Assembly: GCA_034770075.1 (NCBI GenBank)
Contig: CM068388.1
Location: 14,717,653-14,781,652, forward strand
DNA from: Aralia elata
Lineage: Eukaryota > Streptophyta > Magnoliopsida > Apiales > Araliaceae
Direction: 5' to 3'
Length of the DNA: 64,000 bases
In this document: positions 44,589-56,966 of the stretch, piece after piece
How the letters are laid out: each line of letters starts with the position of its first letter
Position numbering within the stretch: the first letter of the stretch is position 1
The notes under the pieces: model-generated
Databases searched by the model: none
Seen by the model: the letters and a program-made list of their open reading frames with translations, nothing else
What the model was told of the DNA's origin: nothing
Made by a program: the position numbers and the translations under genes

Positions 44589-46659
44589 TGTAGACACCCA
44601 AATTTTGCACTTCGTATACTAACCTTGACAGGAGGGCAAATTCGTCAAATGGATCGGCCTGCGAGAGCAAAAGATGGAAAAATACGAACACTCGACGCCA
44701 CCATGATAATTTACAGCCGAAATCGACATGACAGCAGGGCTATCCGAATTTGGCATTCTCGGAAGGTGTGGCGCGCTTCCCAGAAATTCCCGGACTGCAG
44801 AATACGAGCTTGTCAGCGAAAACCGACATTGCGGCACGAAAATCGAGGCGTGGCACGAAAATCAAGAAAGTCAAGCCCGCCAGCCGCGGATAGATCTGCG
44901 GCCAAATGAGTGCGCCTTTCTGGAAAGTCAGATCCCGAAAACCGGGCTGAGTGGCGAGCCAGCTGGCCAGCCGCAGATCCATCTGCGGCCAGCCGCAGAT
45001 AGATCTGCGGCTGGCTTTGGCCAGCCTATTTAAACTCAGCTTCGGGCAGTATACAGGAGGTTGAGCAGTTTGGCGGAAGAAGAAGGAAATCAGCAGCAGT
45101 TTTAGCTCGGAAATAGGGAGAAATAGCACAAATTCTTGCAACAATTGAGAGAAAAAAGAGAGGAAGTTCCTTTGTTGTTAGATTATATCAATACATCTCA
45201 TATTTCAATCAAACACACAAGTTTCTACACAATTTTGGTATCATTTGCAAGGTGAAAATCTTATTATTTTTGCAACTTCTATCATGTCATTTGGCTAAAT
45301 TTAATTGCAATTTTCAAGAATATTGTTGAACAATCATGGATTAGGGATTATTGGTGAGGGTTCCATTGGAACAAGATTCTTCCTAATAATCCGATGATAT
45401 CTAATTGATGAAATTTCTAGCTTATTTATGGGTATATATTAGGCGTAGTCTGATTGATTGTATTTTTAGGATGTGTTAGGCAATCTACGTTGTTGTTATT
45501 GTAGTATTCATTTTGTGAGTATGTAGTAATCGTGGTTGTGAGCCTAGGAAAGCGACCCCGTGGTTCAAATCCGATGATGGACGTTTTGGTGTATGTAATA
45601 GATTCAAGATGCTTGTTTTGTAATATGTAACTGTCGGGCCTTAAAACGACGCTAAGGCGAGAATCGGGTTTAAGGCCCCGTATTAGTGGAATATGTGATT
45701 GTTGGCGCTCGGGGATATTTTGATGGCTTACATGCCCATGGATAGCCTCGACGCATGTTTATACTTGATTAGATTTTGAGGCGCCAAAAGGATTTCAAAA
45801 AGATTAAACGATAAGGATCTTTTCTAAAAATCAATCAAAGTAGGATATTAGCATCACGAGGCTAAAAATTTGGGAAACGCTAACGAAAGTCGATTCCTAT
45901 CCTACGGGAAAAGCTAAAAGAGGTTATTTTCAAATGTCACGAAAAATGGGTTTTACAAAAGAATGAAACGTTTTATTAAACCGTTGTGCATAGGGTGAAA
46001 GAGATTCTAGAAGTTGCCCATCATTTGAATTACGAAAGCAACGTATAGATCTTGATTCCTATTTTGATGAAGGTTTAAAACTCTTGTTTTGCCAAAACGA
46101 CACCTAATGAAAATTCCATGGCTTTTGACGATTAGAATCAAATCTTTCTCAATAAATAAGGCTTTCTCGTAAATATCGAAAAGACATTTTAAGCACTCTC
46201 AAAACTAAAGCACGATTTTCCCTAAAAATCCAAATGATTCTTTCATACAAACTCACCACAACATTCATTTAGGCACGCACACACACGCACGCATACACGT
46301 TTCATGAATTAAAGGATAGGAAAAGCATCAAGATTGCGGTAACCGTATTTCACGGAAGTCGGGGGGTGCCTAACACCTTCCCCTCGCTTAAACAAGCCCC
46401 CGAACTCTATGAATCTCGATTCGCAGACCATTTAATTAGGAGTCACACATGAGCCAGCGATTTATAAAAAACGAAAACTCGGATGAGTTGGTACATCCAT
46501 TTCAAACATACCAACTGGCGACTCTGGTTAATTGGCTCATCATAAAAAACGATCTTTCAAAACCCCGTCGACATTTAAGGCCGACCTTTTTCCCAAAATC
46601 ACCTAAAAGGATAAAAATAGGAAAAGGGAACGAGAGACGAGAAAAACCCGGCGTCGACA
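44589..46659 (+). repeat. C2 3' LTR
   Basis: 2071 bp, same length as the 5' LTR and differing at about a dozen positions by eye, followed by the GCATA duplication and resumption of C1 protease coding (CATTCCCAAAGAG). Confidence 0.97.
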
Positions 46660-47888
46660 GCATACATTCCCAAAGAGATTAGCAAAGAAGGTTTCGGCCA
46701 TCTGGTGGACCATCTGTTGGAAAGTAATGTAATATCATTCACAGATGATGATATCCCTAAAGAGGGAAGGGGGCATCGAAAACCGCTGCACATTGCGGTA
46801 ATCTCCTCAGGATATGTTATGAATGGGGTGCTGATTGATGGAGGATCGGCGTTGAACATCTGTCCACTCAGTACATTGAAGAAGATGAACATCAATCCTA
46901 AGCGCCTACGGGCCAGTCATGTAGTGGTACGAGCCTTCGACGGATCCCAGAGGGATACAATTGGAGAGATAGAGTTGCCTGTGGAAATAGGACCTTGTAC
47001 TTTTGATAGCTCTTTCCAAGTCCTAGACATTGCGGCAAGTTATAACCTGTTATTGGGGAGGCCGTGGATACACATGGCCGGGGCAGTTCCTTCCACGCTA
47101 CACCAGTAAATCAAACTTATCATCGACGGGAATCTGGTGACGATCTCGGCAGAGTGTGATGACCCTTCTCCTTCCAAGAATGGCCTGCCGGTGATTAATG
47201 TGGACGAGTCGGCGGCACCTGCCAGTTTTCAGGCGCTGGAAATCAGCACTCCCCACTACAGATGCCTGGGGGCTCCAACCGTGAAACCTAAGGTCTCTCC
47301 AGAACTTACCTTTGTTGCAAAAGAGATGATGAAAATAAAATTTCAACCTGGACAAGGGTTAGCAAAGAGCAGTCAAGGAATCACCGAGCCCATTCAACTA
47401 CCCCATCAGATAGGCAAAGCAGGGTTGGGATATCATGAAGGCGTAACACGGAGACACCGTCAAGGCGTGGCCCCGATTCGACTGGCCGGAAATCCGATGA
47501 CCAAGGTCAACAATGAACGGGGGACTAGCAAACCTGTGATTGGGACAGGGGGTGAAGAATTGACCCCCACAAGTGATGAGTCGGCCAAGAAGGGAAGTTT
47601 CTTACAGGAGGTCGCGCAAAAGTTCGAAACCAGGTGCTATATCCCCGGACAGTTAACGAGCAACGGAGAGGGGAAGGATGTTACCGCGCCACCAGGAGCC
47701 CAACGACGTGTGCCTGCCATCGATTGGGCAGGGCTAATTATTCCTGAAGAAGGTATGAAGAGGGACTCAGGCAATGTGGCCGTAGTCATCGGGGAAGTTT
47801 CCGATGGGAAGCCACCTTTCACCCAGCGCATTTCGTCTGATCTGACCATCGACAACTGGATAATGGAACCAGTGATATCCAAACAAGG
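46660..47888 (+). pseudogene. C1 aspartic protease and G-patch (one nonsense codon)
   Basis: Continuation of the C1 gag frame after C2. Retropepsin core VLIDGGSALNI and LLGRPWIHMAG, then a G-patch-like region (FQPGQGLAKSSQGI, GKAGLGYHEG) in which the second glycine of the usual GLG(K) has become Ala. TAA at 47107-47109 replaces CAA of C2, just after the protease domain. Beyond it the frame is open to the splice donor at 47888/47889 (CAAGG|GTAAAA), unlike C2, which has a base deletion here. Confidence 0.85.
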
Positions 47889-48054
47889 GTAAAACACGGC
47901 ATCAGGATGGTAGACCCCAGAGGATGGGAGGATGAAGAAATGTCATTTTTGTTTTGTTTTTTTGCATAGTTATGTCGTTTCGTCATGTTAATCTAAAAAA
48001 TGTGATCGTTGTGGAAAATGACTTATATATGACAAATATTTTGTTTCATGTCAG
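47889..48054 (+). other. C1 intron between protease and RT
   Basis: A 166-bp GT...AG counterpart of the C2 intron (donor GTAAAACAC, acceptor CATGTCAG). Splicing gives Gly across the junction and enters CTNLSF of the RT exon in frame. Conservation of both sites and phase in two diverged copies supports it. Confidence 0.85.
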
Positions 48055-49720
48055 GTGTACCAATTTGAGTTTTCCTTGCCTAACAAACGATGTTTCAAAT
48101 TTGAAAGATGACTATGATTTTGATATTGAGCTGGATTCCGATTTAATGGGCATTGAGCAAGACGAGACAGATTACGACGACGCGCCTGACGAGATCAGAG
48201 GATGGGTCGAGGATAAACCCAAACCCAACTTAGACCAAACCGTCACCATAAATATCGGAACCCTTGACAAGCCCAAAGAGCTCAAGATAGGAACAGACCT
48301 GACCCCTAGCCATAAAACAGAAATAACCAAGTTGCTAAGCCAGTATGAGGATGTTTTTGCCTGGTCTCATGAGGACATGATCGGATTGTCCACCGACATT
48401 GTGGTACACCGGCTACCCATCAAAGAGGGTTTCAGGCCTGTCAAGCAGAAACTAAGAAAGTTAAAACCGGAGTGGAGCTTGAAGGTGAAGGAAGAGATCA
48501 TCAAACAGTTCAGGGCTGGAATCATTATGGTGTCCACTTACCCAGAATGGTTGTCCAATGTAGTCCCAGTGGCTAAGCCTGGAGGGAAGGTGAGGGTATG
48601 TGTCGACTATAGAGATCTGAACAAGGCCAGTCTCAAGGATAACTTCCTGGTACCTTTCATACACATCCTAGTGGATAACACGGCTCAGTACGAGATGTAC
48701 TCTTTCGTTGATTGCTTCGTGGGGTATCATCAGATAATGTTGGCAGAGGAGGACCAGGAAAAAACCGCTTTCATCACCCTTTGGGGCACTTTCTGCTATA
48801 GATGATTGGCTTTCGGTCTCACAAATGCAGGGGCTACTTATCAGAGAGCCATGATGGCCTTATTCCACGACATGATGCACAAGGAGATAGAGGTCTACGT
48901 GGATGACATTATAGTGAAATCAAGGGTAGAATCTGATCATGTAACCCATCTCAAAAAGCTATTCGATCGGCTCAGAAAATATAATTTGAAGCTCAATCCG
49001 GCAAAGTGTGCTTTCGGAGTGCAGTCGGGCAAGCTCTTGGGATTCCTGGTTAGTGATCGGGGCATTGAGTTGGATCCGGCGAAGATTAAGGCCATTGTGG
49101 ATATGCCAGCACCTCACACAGAGAAGGAGATAAGAGGATTCCTTGGAAGAATAAACTTCATTAGCCGCTTCATATCCCACTTGACGACTACATGCGAGTC
49201 GATTTTCAAACTACTAAGGAAAGATGCTTCCCAAGAGTGGAATGAGCAATGTCAGAAAGCCTTTCAGACCATTAAAAAGCAGCTGACAGAAGCACCAGTG
49301 CTGGTACCCCCGAAGGATGGGATCCCTCTGTTTATGTATATATCGGTCAATGCCATTGCGATAGGATGTATGCTAGGACAGAAGAACGAATCAGGCAAAG
49401 AGCAGGCCATCTATTACCTCAGCAAGAGATTTAGCCGATGCGAACAGAATTACACCCCCATCGAAAGGACCTGTTGTGCTTTGGCGTGGGCTGCAATCAG
49501 GTTACAACACTATCTCCATGGTCACACTACGTACTTGATATCGAGAATGGATCCCCTGAAGTACATCTTTGAAAGGCCCATGTTGAATTGTCGATTGTCC
49601 AGGTGGCAGTTAATCTTACAGCAGTTCGACATCGTATACGTAACTCAGAAAGCCATGAAAGGGCAGGGAATTGTAGATCAGTTGTCAGAAATGCCAGCAG
49701 GGGGGATGGAGCCTTTATAA
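48055..49720 (+). pseudogene. C1 reverse transcriptase and RNase H, two nonsense codons
   Basis: Same domain order as C2, with YVDD at 48896-48907. One reading frame throughout, without frameshift. TGA at 48803-48805 replaces CGA (in TFCYR-LAFGL), a typical CpG deamination change. TAA at 49718-49720 replaces GAA in the linker before the second RNase H. Confidence 0.9.
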
Positions 49721-51529
49721 ACTCCTTTGCCGGGCGAAGATGTATTTTGGGTCTCACAGACGAGATGTGATGACGAAGGGCAGTTCTGGAAGCTGTATTT
49801 TGATGGTGCCATGAATGCTGAGGGGGCAGGGGGCGGAGCAGTCCTGGTCTCTATCACTGGAGAGCAATACCCTGTGGCCACTAAATTACAGTTCAGTAAT
49901 TCGAACAACACAGCTGAGTACGAGGGATGTATATTGGGACTCCGTTTTGCCCGCGATATGGGAGTGAAGAGACTAGCGGTGTTCGGGGATTCAGAACTGG
50001 TAATCAGACAGGCGATCGGGGTGTACAACACAAAAGAGCTCTGGTTACTTCCATACCATCGTTGTGTTATCCAATTGATGCGAGAGTTCGAAGATATCGC
50101 TTTCCGACATATCCCCTGGGGACGGAATGATTTTGCCGATGCATTGGCAACTCTGGCTTCCTTAATCCACGTAATGAAGAGCAGGGACGTTCCACAGATT
50201 GAGATAGCAGTACAGAATGCCCCGGCATACGAGGAGCATGTTGCAGTATTATCGGACGAGGTAGTTCTGCCAAAGCAGCCTTGGTATCACGACATAAGGG
50301 AATATCTGAGGGATAGATCCATTCCCGACCAAGCAAACCGAGCTGAGAGGATGAGAATTCAAAAGATGGCAATGAAGTTTTACCTGAGTGGGGATTCACT
50401 CTACAAGAGGGATGCTGGTTTGGGATTGTTGCAATGTGTAAATGAAACGCAGGCCCAAAAGATTATGGACGAAGTACACGGTGGAGTGTGTGGGCCGCAC
50501 ATGAGTGGACCGATGCTGGCCAAAAAGATCGTGAGAGCGGGACATTACTGGTTAACACTGAAAGCTGACTGCGATGATCATGTCAAACGATGTTACCAAT
50601 GCCAAGCGCACGGTAATGTAATCCATGCACCCCCCAATGAGCTGCATTGTATGACCTCCCCTTGGCCATTCTCAATGTGGGGTATGGATGTAATCGGACC
50701 GATAGAGCCCAAAGCGAGCAACGGACACTGATTCATCTTCGTCATGATCGATTACTTTACTAAATGGGTAGAAGCAGGTTCTTTCCCTAAAGTAACTCAG
50801 GAGATCATCGTTGGTTTCATCAGGAATAATGTCATTTGCCGATACGGGCAACCTGAGGTCTTGGTCTCCGATAATGCCAAGAATTTGAACAATGCCCTCA
50901 TGAAAGAGTTATGTGACCAGTTTAAGATCAAACACCTCAACTCTGTCATTTACCGTCCTAAGATGAATGGGGCAGTGGAGGCTGCAAATAAAAATATCAA
51001 GAAGATCATGGAGAGGATGTCCACCAATCATCGGGGATGGCCGGATCTGCTACCTCTCACCCTACTGGCGTACAGAACGTCGGTGCGTACTTCTACAGGG
51101 GCAACCCCTTACGCTTTGGTATACAGAATGGAGGCTGTTCTGCCAGTTGAGGTTGAGATGGCGTCCCTCAGAATATTGATCGATGCTCAGATAAGCGAGG
51201 AGGATTGGATGCAAAGTCGATACGACCAGTTGGATCTAATTGATGAAAGTAGGGTGGCTGCTGTTTTGCACGGTCGGTTATATCAGCAAAGGATTTTTCG
51301 ATCATACGACAAAAAGATAAGACCTCGGAAGTTCAAGGAAAATGACCTAGTGCTAAAGAGAATCATGCCTTGCCAAGACGAAGCTAAAGGGAAGTTTGCC
51401 CCGAACTGGGAGGGACCTTTTGTGATTAAGAAAGTGTTGTCCGGAGGAGCCTTCATATTGCAAGAGATGGATGGTGAGGTGTTTCCACAGCCCATCAATT
51501 CCGACTCGGTGAAGCGGTTCTACGCTTGA
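49721..51529 (+). pseudogene. C1 archaeal-type RNase H and integrase, one nonsense codon
   Basis: Second RNase H (YFDGAMNAEGAGGGAV, AEYEGCILGLRF, FGDSELVIRQ, RNDFADALATLAS) and integrase (HHCC, then WGMDVIGPI, VSDNAKNLNN and MNGAVEAANKNIKK). TGA at 50729-50731 replaces CGA after KASNGH, again a CpG transition. The frame is otherwise continuous to 51529 and lacks the two extra bases that break C2 near 37695. Confidence 0.9.
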
Positions 51530-52015
51530 ATCATCATTTTCTCATTTTTCCTTCAAGAACGAACTACGTAGGACCTGATTTCCCAACATGTGGGGATACG
51601 TAGGCAGCCATCATGGCACGGTCCAATTCTTTACAAAATAATACTTTCTGTAACCGAAATCGATTCCCAACAGCCAGATAAACCTTCATGTACCCTCGAA
51701 ACCTTCCCGAAACCAGCCCTAATCAGCTTCATCTCAAGTAGCATAACCCTAGCCCAACCAAACAATTGGCCAAAATCTAAGACTCAGTCCGATGAAATCA
51801 ACAGGGGTGCGGCGGTATCTGTCAAATCTCCATTAAGACTTGAGGAGAGAAAGAAGGCAAAATGTCAAAATCATGGTCAGCTGGATAAAATGAGGATCCA
51901 ATGAAAGGCAACGATACGACAAAAAGGGAAAATGACTAAATTTAAATGCATGTCTACATATATAAGTCATTTTGATACAAGATTTCTCTTTTATAACCGA
52001 TGAAATTGACATAGT
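51530..52015 (+). other. C1 spacer between pol and antisense genes
   Basis: Conserved counterpart of 38309-38797, with the ACTACGTAGGACCTGAT and GTAGGCAGCCATCATGG motifs. No coding potential. Confidence 0.6.
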
Positions 52016-53601
52016 CTATGCAGGAAATAAAATGATGTACAAATCTGAAACTAACTGAAGCAGGATGGATAAGGTGGTGGATAGATCTGAAGCATCAGCA
52101 TCCCCTGCAATCTGCTGCCCCATCATGTCGATGCGATCCAATAAAGCAGTGGCTCGACTGACAGTCTCAGAATGAGCATCTATAACTGCCCTAGTCTGCC
52201 ATACGATGGCGTCTCTATCAGCAAGGGCAGCATCTCTAGCCAGAATGGCATCATCTCTCTCGACAAGAGCGGCATCCCTCTCAGCCTCAGTAGTAATCAA
52301 GGCCAGGCGGAGTCGGGTATCCTCAGTAACCCGACTAGGGGCAGAATCAGCTGAGATGGAATGATCTGTGGTATCAACTGGGAAAATCACTCCAGAGTCA
52401 TCAAAAGCCCCAGTCTGACTCAAACCAACCGTATCCGAGTCTCCGCGTAACCATTGCACATAAGCGAATGTCTGGACGGGGCAGCCGTCACTATACTCGG
52501 CAAGGATCCTGCGAGACCAAAGATCATATACCCGCAGTAGATCTCTCTCTGTCTGGGATGATATAAGGAATCGGTAGGCGGCTGCGCCCGTGAAAGGGTG
52601 AAAATCCTGTGTCTGATCAAACTGCCCTGTAACCGCCAAGGGATGATAAGTCGTCACGCCTCTCAAGCCAGCAATAGGGATGAAATCCAGGTTGGGCACG
52701 TGAGTCAAGAAGCTCATAAAGGAGCAATAACCCGAATAGATCAGAAGATGAAAAGGATCCTCAATAACCGACAAGAATTCTACCCAGGAAGCCGCATCAG
52801 TACAGCTTACGGGACGAAACAAAAACTGTGTGGCTATGTCGTGGCTGAAGCAAACCCATGGTGACGGAAATGACCGATGGGGCTGAGATGGCTCATAAAC
52901 CACACGTACAACAAAGTAGAGCTCCCTCTGAATGCTCTGCCTCGGAAAGACTGACAATATGAGGCTGACATGTAGGTATCTGCCAATATCATGGGAAGAA
53001 CGGTGTGATCCTCCTGAAGGGCTCTAACGGCCGCAACAACTCGCATATCCAACTAATCGGGTCCAGCTGGCAAGTACAAAACTGAGATGACACAGGCCCT
53101 CAAAACGTCTACTCTCAAAGCACCCCAGCGCTCCTCGGACACAGAAAAATCACCAGAAAATAGGTGAAAACTATCGGGTGAGCCGAATCGGTCAATCAGG
53201 AAATGTAGGGGAACTAGATAGTCTGATGTGATCACCGATAACAAGACTGTCCTCCGCAAACCAGTGAAGGTCAAGAACTGACGGCGCATGGAACCAGCTG
53301 TGACCCTGGCACAAGGACCATCCAAAAGTAAGCCGGTAAAGCGGGCATACTCCTCGAGAGTGGGGGTCAGCTCCACTGTCCCTAATCTGAACACCTAACG
53401 GGCAGGGGCCCAATAGCTCAGAATACCCTCCACAAAGCCCGCTGGCACCTGAAAGGATAATAAGGACCGAGAATGTCCCAAAAGACCATCTGCGATAACC
53501 CTGTCGGCCGGCGATAAACTGTCCAACCAGCAGAGAAAACTACCGACCAACCCTGTGGGAGGAATGGGATCCAAACGTACCACGACATCTGGTGACGACA
53601 T
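52016..53601 (-). pseudogene. C1 antisense gene 2 (PMD/DUF7745-like), decayed
   Basis: Counterpart of C2 38798-40385, with the same acceptor-like CACAG before ATG at 53601. VELTPTLEEYARFTGLLL and the C-terminal charged coiled-coil stretch are recognisable. Lesions: TAG near 53395 (C2 CAG), TAG near 53053 (C2 CAT), and a base missing near 52857. The C2 frameshift site is intact here, so the two copies were broken independently. Confidence 0.8.
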
Positions 53602-53810
53602 CTGTGAAAAATAGTATCAAAAAGACTGTGCAGGGGTCATTCTCTATCCATGAACAAAAAGCATGCATCATACAGTTAATAATAAAGCAATTGAACGGTC
53701 ATAATGATAAAAACTGTGCATAAATAAACAAATGAGTTCAATACATAGTGCATGAAATGAAAAAATAAATCTAACAAGTTCAGGTAGAAAAGGCCCTATC
53801 CTAGCCTGAT

Positions 53811-55580
53811 CTAGTCAAATGTGACGTTATCTAAGAAGGCGGGATCCTCGAACTGATCCCTTGGAGTCGTCGAAGTCAGAGGCCTAAAGTTCATGTCAGG
53901 GATATATGGCTGCGCTGGGGCATCAGACGAGCTCGGGCCTGTGTCAAAACCCGCACTGTCAGGATCATATGCATAGGCATCCTCTGGGGTCCGACCTAAC
54001 ACCCGAAGATACAACGACAGCTGCTCCACCTAGCGGGTCAGAGTGGCAATCTGCTCAACATGAGTGGGACTCCGAACACAGGCGGCCCAATCAGTCATCA
54101 TCACCGAGCCGGGGACCATATCTCCGAGAAAGAAAGTGGCCCGAGTCTGGGGACCGATGGTGCGGGGTACCCACCATATACGAAAAGCCTCGCTTGTGCT
54201 AGGACCCGAGGAAAATGTCCGGCCATCCTCCCCCGCGAGCATGATCTCTGAAGGCTGAGAGTCCAACGGCCAGGATGTAGTAAAGGGAAGAGAGTGCGGA
54301 ATGCGGATCTCTCTAGTAACGCATCTAAATGCGCGCTCTCCCAGATACATCACCCATCCTCCAACACTCTGCAAGGTGAGGCGATAGGTGGAAAGTGCGA
54401 ACTCTGGGCCGGAGGGATACCCACCTGTGAACCCCACAGCCAGATGCTCAGAAAGATAAGGAGTCCAGACGACCTCTGCAGCGGTGATCAGCTCCAGCTG
54501 AATATGGCAATGGGCAAAGCTGCCAGACACCTGGACCTCCTCCAAGGTGCTGTGGTGCCATCGCCGACCCCGGTGCCTCTGCCCTCGGAGCGAAGGCGAA
54601 GACCGTGGAGGAAGTAGGCAAATGTGAAGGACCCCCAATCATAGTCACCAATCTGGTCTACATCCCTGACAGCATCGACGACGCTGAAATGAATGGTAGA
54701 GGAGTTGTTCCCTAGGAAACAACCCCTCATAATGGTCAGGAACAGGCGCCGGAGCAGAATGTCACGAGTGGCCCGATCTGCAGGGAAGGGCATCGCGTAT
54801 ATGCCCCCAACAGCGTCAACAGCCAAAGCTCCGGACCGAATGCTGCGGGCCTTGAAGACCCGGTCATCGGCAGCGAAACCCAATAAAGCTCGGACCTCCG
54901 CTGGAGTAATATCAAGATCAAGAGGGACACGGGATCCGGTGAACTCGATACCCGTGATATACCTCCAATCCCAAGGAGTCAGCACGACCTCACAGTCCAA
55001 AAGGTGAAGGGACTGGGTCTGGTGGAACCATCGCTCGGACAGAGCCCTCATATAACCCCAGGGGCACTGACGGGGAATGATAGTGAAGAAATGACGAAAG
55101 CCCCAGGAATCCACCATCGCCCGGTAATCGCTGTGCAAAGCTGTATAGAGGGAGTAAATGTTAAACCAGTTACCCCTCGGCTAAGTAAACTCGGGCACTT
55201 GTGCCAAAAATTAATGGATCAGTCCAGATCTAAACAGAATTTGGGAGTGAGTTCAGAGGAGTATTTAAGCATACCTCATTAGCAACAAGAGACGCGGAGG
55301 GGTGACGACTGAGATCCCGACCCAACAGATCGGGTATCTGAACAGAGGTGCCAGATAGGGCGCGATGAGGAGATGGAGCTGGTGTACTGGAGGATGGCCC
55401 CTCTACCGCAACGTCCGGAAGAGCAGCCTCCTCAACATCGGGGTGATCGGGCCGGATGACAGCCTCCGCCAGTCGGCGAGCCTGGCGGGTCCGAGGCAAA
55501 ACAGGGACGGATGCAACCCTACGGCGGTGAACCCCCGAGGCACGAGATGCAGTGGAGCTACTGGAAACATCAGGATCCAT
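53811..55580 (-). pseudogene. C1 antisense gene 1 (PMD), decayed
   Basis: Exon 1 is 55580-55275, the same 306 bp as in C2, with donor GAG|GTATGC. Exon 2 opens near 55200 with a damaged acceptor (CACAAG) and a TAG where C2 has CAG. PMD motifs MRALSERWFHQTQSLHL and EVVLTPWDWRYITG remain. A deletion of roughly 240 bp joins exon 2 (LRSEG) to exon 3 (RGRRWHHST), removing the second intron and the WAYERLP motif. TAG near 54030 (C2 CAG) interrupts exon 3, whose remainder is 54029-53811. Confidence 0.8.
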
Positions 55581-56355
55581 AGCTGGAACGACACAGTCAA
55601 AGAGGGAGGTACATTATATTTCTAATTGTGTCACAAAATATTTTATCTGCCTATCTTCATCACAGGAATAATGCAGCATGATGCATGTTTACTATACATT
55701 TTAAAAAAAAAAAACCGGCATAGTTTCGTCTATAAAATGGCCATCCCATGCATAGCTAAGCATGTTTTCAATTAATCCAAGCCACAACAGGTCAAAATTG
55801 CATTTATATGGATAATTGCAACATGAAAAGGACCATAATGCATGATTTTCTTTCAAAAAGAAACAACAGATATGTGGAACCGCATCATGAGCATAAAATA
55901 TGACTCGCGCAGTTGATACATAGCATATACATGCAATAATACATGGCATAGCATTTCAAAGCATACATTTATATCTCTAAAACATGCAAAATAGCAAATG
56001 TATAGCAAAACATTGACGAAATTAGAAAACAATCGGTCAAAGTGTTACCTGTAGCGCGTAGATCGATCTAACCGGAGCGGTTTTCGCAAAAAGATTGGAA
56101 AATTCGGCAAAAAGGACGTGCAAAGGTGCAAAAATCGTGTGGGGGTACGAATGAAAGTGACAGATCTGGGAAGCGGCTGGCCGCTTAAGACCCTGATCTT
56201 GGCCGCAGATCAATCTGCGGCTGGGCCCAATGCCTTCCCCTTTGTCCTTTGCGAGCTAAATCGATTCTAAAACCCGTTTGATTCATAATGTGATAATAAA
56301 ATGCAAGATTTTGATGAATCGGGTGTCGAACACTGCTTCTCAAAATCATTGGAGC
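55581..56355 (-). promoter_or_regulatory. C1 antisense 5' UTR intron and upstream region with one palindrome
   Basis: Predicted 5' UTR intron 56048-55583 (donor CTACAG|GTAACACT, acceptor CGTTCCAG), as in C2. Only one 20-bp palindrome (56202-56221, centre CA) is present against three in C2. No coding potential. Confidence 0.55.
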
Positions 56356-56745
56356 GACCGGATACGAGACCCGGCACTCACAGGACAATCGACCGGATAC
56401 GAGACCCGGCGATTACGAGACGAGCGACTGGATACGAGACCCGACACTCACAGGACAATCGACCGGATACGAGACCCGGCGATTACGAGACGAGCGATCG
56501 GATACGAGACCCGGCACTCACAGGACAATCGACCGGATACGAGACCCGGCGATTACGAGACGAGCGATCGGATACGAGACCCGGCACTCACAGGACAATC
56601 GACCGGATACGAGACCCGGCGATTACGAGACGAGCGACCGGGTACGAGACCCGGCACTCACAGGACGATCAACCGGATACGAGACCCAGTGATCACGAGA
56701 CTGGCGACCGGATACGAGACCCGGCGCAAACGAGACGATCGATTG
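56356..56745. repeat. C1 tandem array: 5 units of 70 bp, each two 35-bp monomers
   Basis: Unit starts at 56356, 56426, 56496, 56566, 56636 and 56706 (last partial). Each unit is two 35-bp monomers with core ACCGGATACGAGACCCGGC and two alternating tails. Same location and monomer length as the C2 array, but different core bases and a dimeric instead of tetrameric organisation. Confidence 0.95.
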
Positions 56746-56966
56746 GAGGACGAAACCCGACAACTAACAATGCGGTCAGGGATTGATGCATTGACACCTT
56801 TACGAATGTTTTGCATGCCTTACATCTTGCGTCGCATCATAAGTTGCATGTGTTGCATCATGTATATATTGTCATTCTTGTGCACTGTCATTCATGCATC
56901 GGGTGTCTATTTCTTTATCCTGTTCATTTTATTTAACATTTCATAAACATGATAAAGAGGGGCAGC
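56746..56966 (+). other. C1 pre-LTR region and polypurine tract
   Basis: Conserved non-coding stretch with GTTGCATCAT motifs, ending in the polypurine tract AAAGAGGGGCAGC at 56954-56966. Confidence 0.8.

Larger units (their letters stand above)
28638..46659 (+). mobile_element. C2: young full-length Tat/Ogre-type Ty3 element (18,022 bp)
   Basis: Two 2071-bp LTRs (28638-30708 and 44589-46659) and flanking GCATA duplications (28633-28637 and 46660-46664) define it exactly. By eye the LTRs differ at about a dozen sites (~0.5%), indicating recent insertion. Order: LTR, primer site, leader, gag, protease/G-patch, intron, RT, RNase H, second RNase H, integrase (+ strand); two antisense genes (- strand); tandem array; polypurine tract; LTR. 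Tat lineage is supported by the dual RNase H, tRNA-Arg-like primer, pro/RT intron, very large size and extra ORFs. Confidence 0.95.

Noticed and set aside
56278..56946. Plus-strand ORFs of 222 and 161 aa rich in RPDTRPG/TGYETRR repeats
   Set aside because: Translations of the 70-bp array in three frames; repeat-driven, with no recognisable domain.
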